From Cuneatibacter caecimuris (GTDB taxonomy: Bacteria > Bacillota > Clostridia > Lachnospirales > Lachnospiraceae), in the NCBI RefSeq assembly GCF_004216775.1, contig NZ_SGXF01000001.1:48738-112737 (forward strand): a stretch of 64,000 nt of DNA. Reading direction: 5' to 3'. Of the stretch, positions 63,096-64,000 are shown piece by piece. Position numbers and translations under genes: made by a program. The notes beneath the pieces were generated by a model, which made no database searches, was not told where the DNA came from, and saw only the letters and a list, made by a program, of their open reading frames with translations. Each line of letters opens with the position of its first letter. Position 1 is the first letter of the stretch.

Positions 63096-63271
63096 AGATA
63101 TTCACCTTCTGCTCAGACTTGATCCAAATCTATGCAGATGCAGAAAAATAGATGCCCTACGGACAAAAATTTCGGTAAATCTCTGCCGGTTCGTCCAAAT
63201 TTATTGAAGCAAAACCTGGACATTCACATATTTTAATATTAAAGTCTTTTTTAAATTGAGGAGAAAAAACT
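63096..63271. promoter_or_regulatory. Divergent control region of the recombinase operon and the collagen-like gene
   Basis: 176 bp without a gene. At 63154-63201 two CGGAC/GTCC-containing segments, each followed by AAATTT, face each other around CGG/CCG and could be a protein-binding site. The plus-strand promoter candidate lies at 63203-63231. No clear minus-strand promoter is seen. Confidence 0.5.
63203..63231 (+). promoter_or_regulatory. Candidate promoter of the collagen-like gene
   Basis: TTGAAG (63203-63208), 17-bp spacer, CATATT (63226-63231). The same -10 region reads CATATTTTA, matching the CATAnnnTA pattern of sporulation SigK, but no SigK -35 AC is in the right place, so the choice is open. 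Confidence 0.45.
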
Positions 63272-64000
63272 ATGAATTGTTTTGGGAATAACGGCAATAA
63301 TTATGGCCGCTGTTATAACTGTTCCTGCAACTCAAATGAATCTTCCGCTGCTGTGCAGGGACCTCAGGGACCGCAGGGGCTTCCCGGTGCAACTGGGCCT
63401 CAGGGACAGCGCGGTGAACGCGGGCCGATGGGCCCCCAAGGTATCAAGGGGGATCCTGGGTGTCCTGGACTTCAGGGGCCCAGAGGATCAGCCGGACCAG
63501 CCGGGCCAAGAGGACTTCAGGGAATACGCGGAGACGCAGGCCCCAAAGGCGATCCTGGCCCCATGGGAATCCAGGGCATTCAGGGAAATCCCGGACCGAT
63601 AGGGCCTCAGGGCGATCGGGGACCTGTAGGCCCCAAAGGTGATCCTGGCCCCGCAGGCCCTCAGGGACCAAAAGGAGATCGCGGCGAACCAGGAGAACGA
63701 GGGCTTGCCGGAGAGCAGGGACCTCAGGGCGAGCAGGGGCCTCCCGGTGCAACTGCGCCTCAGGGGCCGCAGGGCGATATGGGATGTCCGGGACCCCAGG
63801 GCGAACAGGGACCTCTGGGACCTGAAGGACCTAAGGGTGAAAAAGGTGACACTGGTTTCGATGGGCCTGCAGGACCTCAAGGTGAAAAGGGGGATACCGG
63901 CGCCGATGGCGCCACTGGGCCTACCGGTCTGCAAGGAGAAAAGGGCGTCACTGGGGCCGATGGTCCCACTGGGCCCACCGGGCCTACCGGTCTGCAGGAA
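63272..64000 (+). CDS. Collagen-like protein, N-terminal part (runs off the window)
   Basis: At least 243 residues. A short Asn/Cys-rich head ([20 protein letters not shown]) is followed from about residue 30 by a long Gly-X-Y series ([40 protein letters not shown]), with one Gly-to-Ala break (ATAPQG, about residue 166). No signal peptide, as in exosporium or surface collagen-like proteins of spore formers. The Gly-X-Y register breaks at the last codon (LQE), so a C-terminal domain may begin right at the window edge. Start behind TTGAGGAG. It faces away from the recombinase operon. Confidence 0.92.
   Translation, partial: MNCFGNNGNNYGRCYNCSCNSNESSAAVQGPQGPQGLPGATGPQGQRGERGPMGPQGIKGDPGCPGLQGPRGSAGPAGPRGLQGIRGDAGPKGDPGPMGIQGIQGNPGPIGPQGDRGPVGPKGDPGPAGPQGPKGDRGEPGERGLAGEQGPQGEQGPPGATAPQGPQGDMGCPGPQGEQGPLGPEGPKGEKGDTGFDGPAGPQGEKGDTGADGATGPTGLQGEKGVTGADGPTGPTGPTGLQE

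Noticed and set aside
63282..63934. Several frames on both strands within the collagen-like region
   Set aside because: The Gly-X-Y codon repeat keeps all frames open; only the frame from 63272 has a ribosome site and the collagen pattern.

Overview
The window comes from a Gram-positive anaerobe of the class Clostridia, most probably a Lachnospiraceae gut bacterium of moderate GC. The grounds are the gene content and order: ylxM-ffh-rpsP-khpA-rimM-trmD, yceD-rpmF-plsX-acpP-rnc-smc-ftsY, the TIGR03960/TIGR03936 radical SAM pair next to rng, a DUF4173 protein, a SAP/DUF6434 protein and collagen-like surface genes. The genus cannot be fixed from the sequence alone. Most of the window is chromosomal housekeeping on the minus strand, with sigma-A-type promoters (17-bp spacers are usual) and strong GGAGG ribosome binding sites.

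Layout. 1-2.4 kb: ilvN and the start of ilvC, and a CPA2-type antiporter. 2.5-8.7 kb: a small unknown gene, RNase G with the radical SAM pair, pgeF, yraN and rnhB. 8.6-11.3 kb: two signal peptidases around rbgA, then rplS. 11.4-16.9 kb: a 1437-residue beta-helix surface protein and a lipoprotein, inserted between rplS and trmD, which are usually adjacent. 17-20.6 kb: the trmD/rimM/rpsP/ffh/ylxM operon. 20.6-26 kb: an accessory stretch with a GNAT enzyme, a DUF362 ferredoxin-like protein, a Nudix enzyme and a leukocidin-like/BACON protein without a signal peptide. 26-35 kb: threonine ammonia-lyase, ftsY, smc, rnc, acpP, plsX, rpmF and yceD. 35-42 kb: a MATE exporter, a TetM-like GTPase fused to a Rae1/YacP-type NYN nuclease, pta and a DUF4173 membrane protein. 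42-49 kb: plus-strand accessory genes, a GH31 alpha-xylosidase with a methyltransferase, and tmcAL-ybaK. 49-60.4 kb: one long operon from a P-type ATPase through nudC, polA, coaE, walJ-like, ACT and UPF0210 genes to an SGNH hydrolase.

60.5-64 kb holds the most unusual arrangement. A serine recombinase gene with a small partner gene lies between two halves of collagen-like genes that point away from each other. On the right is the promoter-bearing 5' end of a Gly-X-Y gene on the plus strand. On the left is a headless Gly-X-Y stub with a C-terminal domain on the minus strand, starting within a few bases of the recombinase stop codon. A simple insertion into one gene cannot give this orientation. 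An inversion switch that joins one N-terminal half to alternative C-terminal domains would.

Two families of intergenic palindromes are scattered through the window: family A, five copies with a GCATAGG core, and family B, four copies of a long hairpin. They lie just beyond gene ends. Family B shows compensatory base changes, which points to selection on RNA structure, probably transcription termination or mRNA 3'-end protection. Two family-B copies in the same orientation flank a small AT-rich two-gene cassette.
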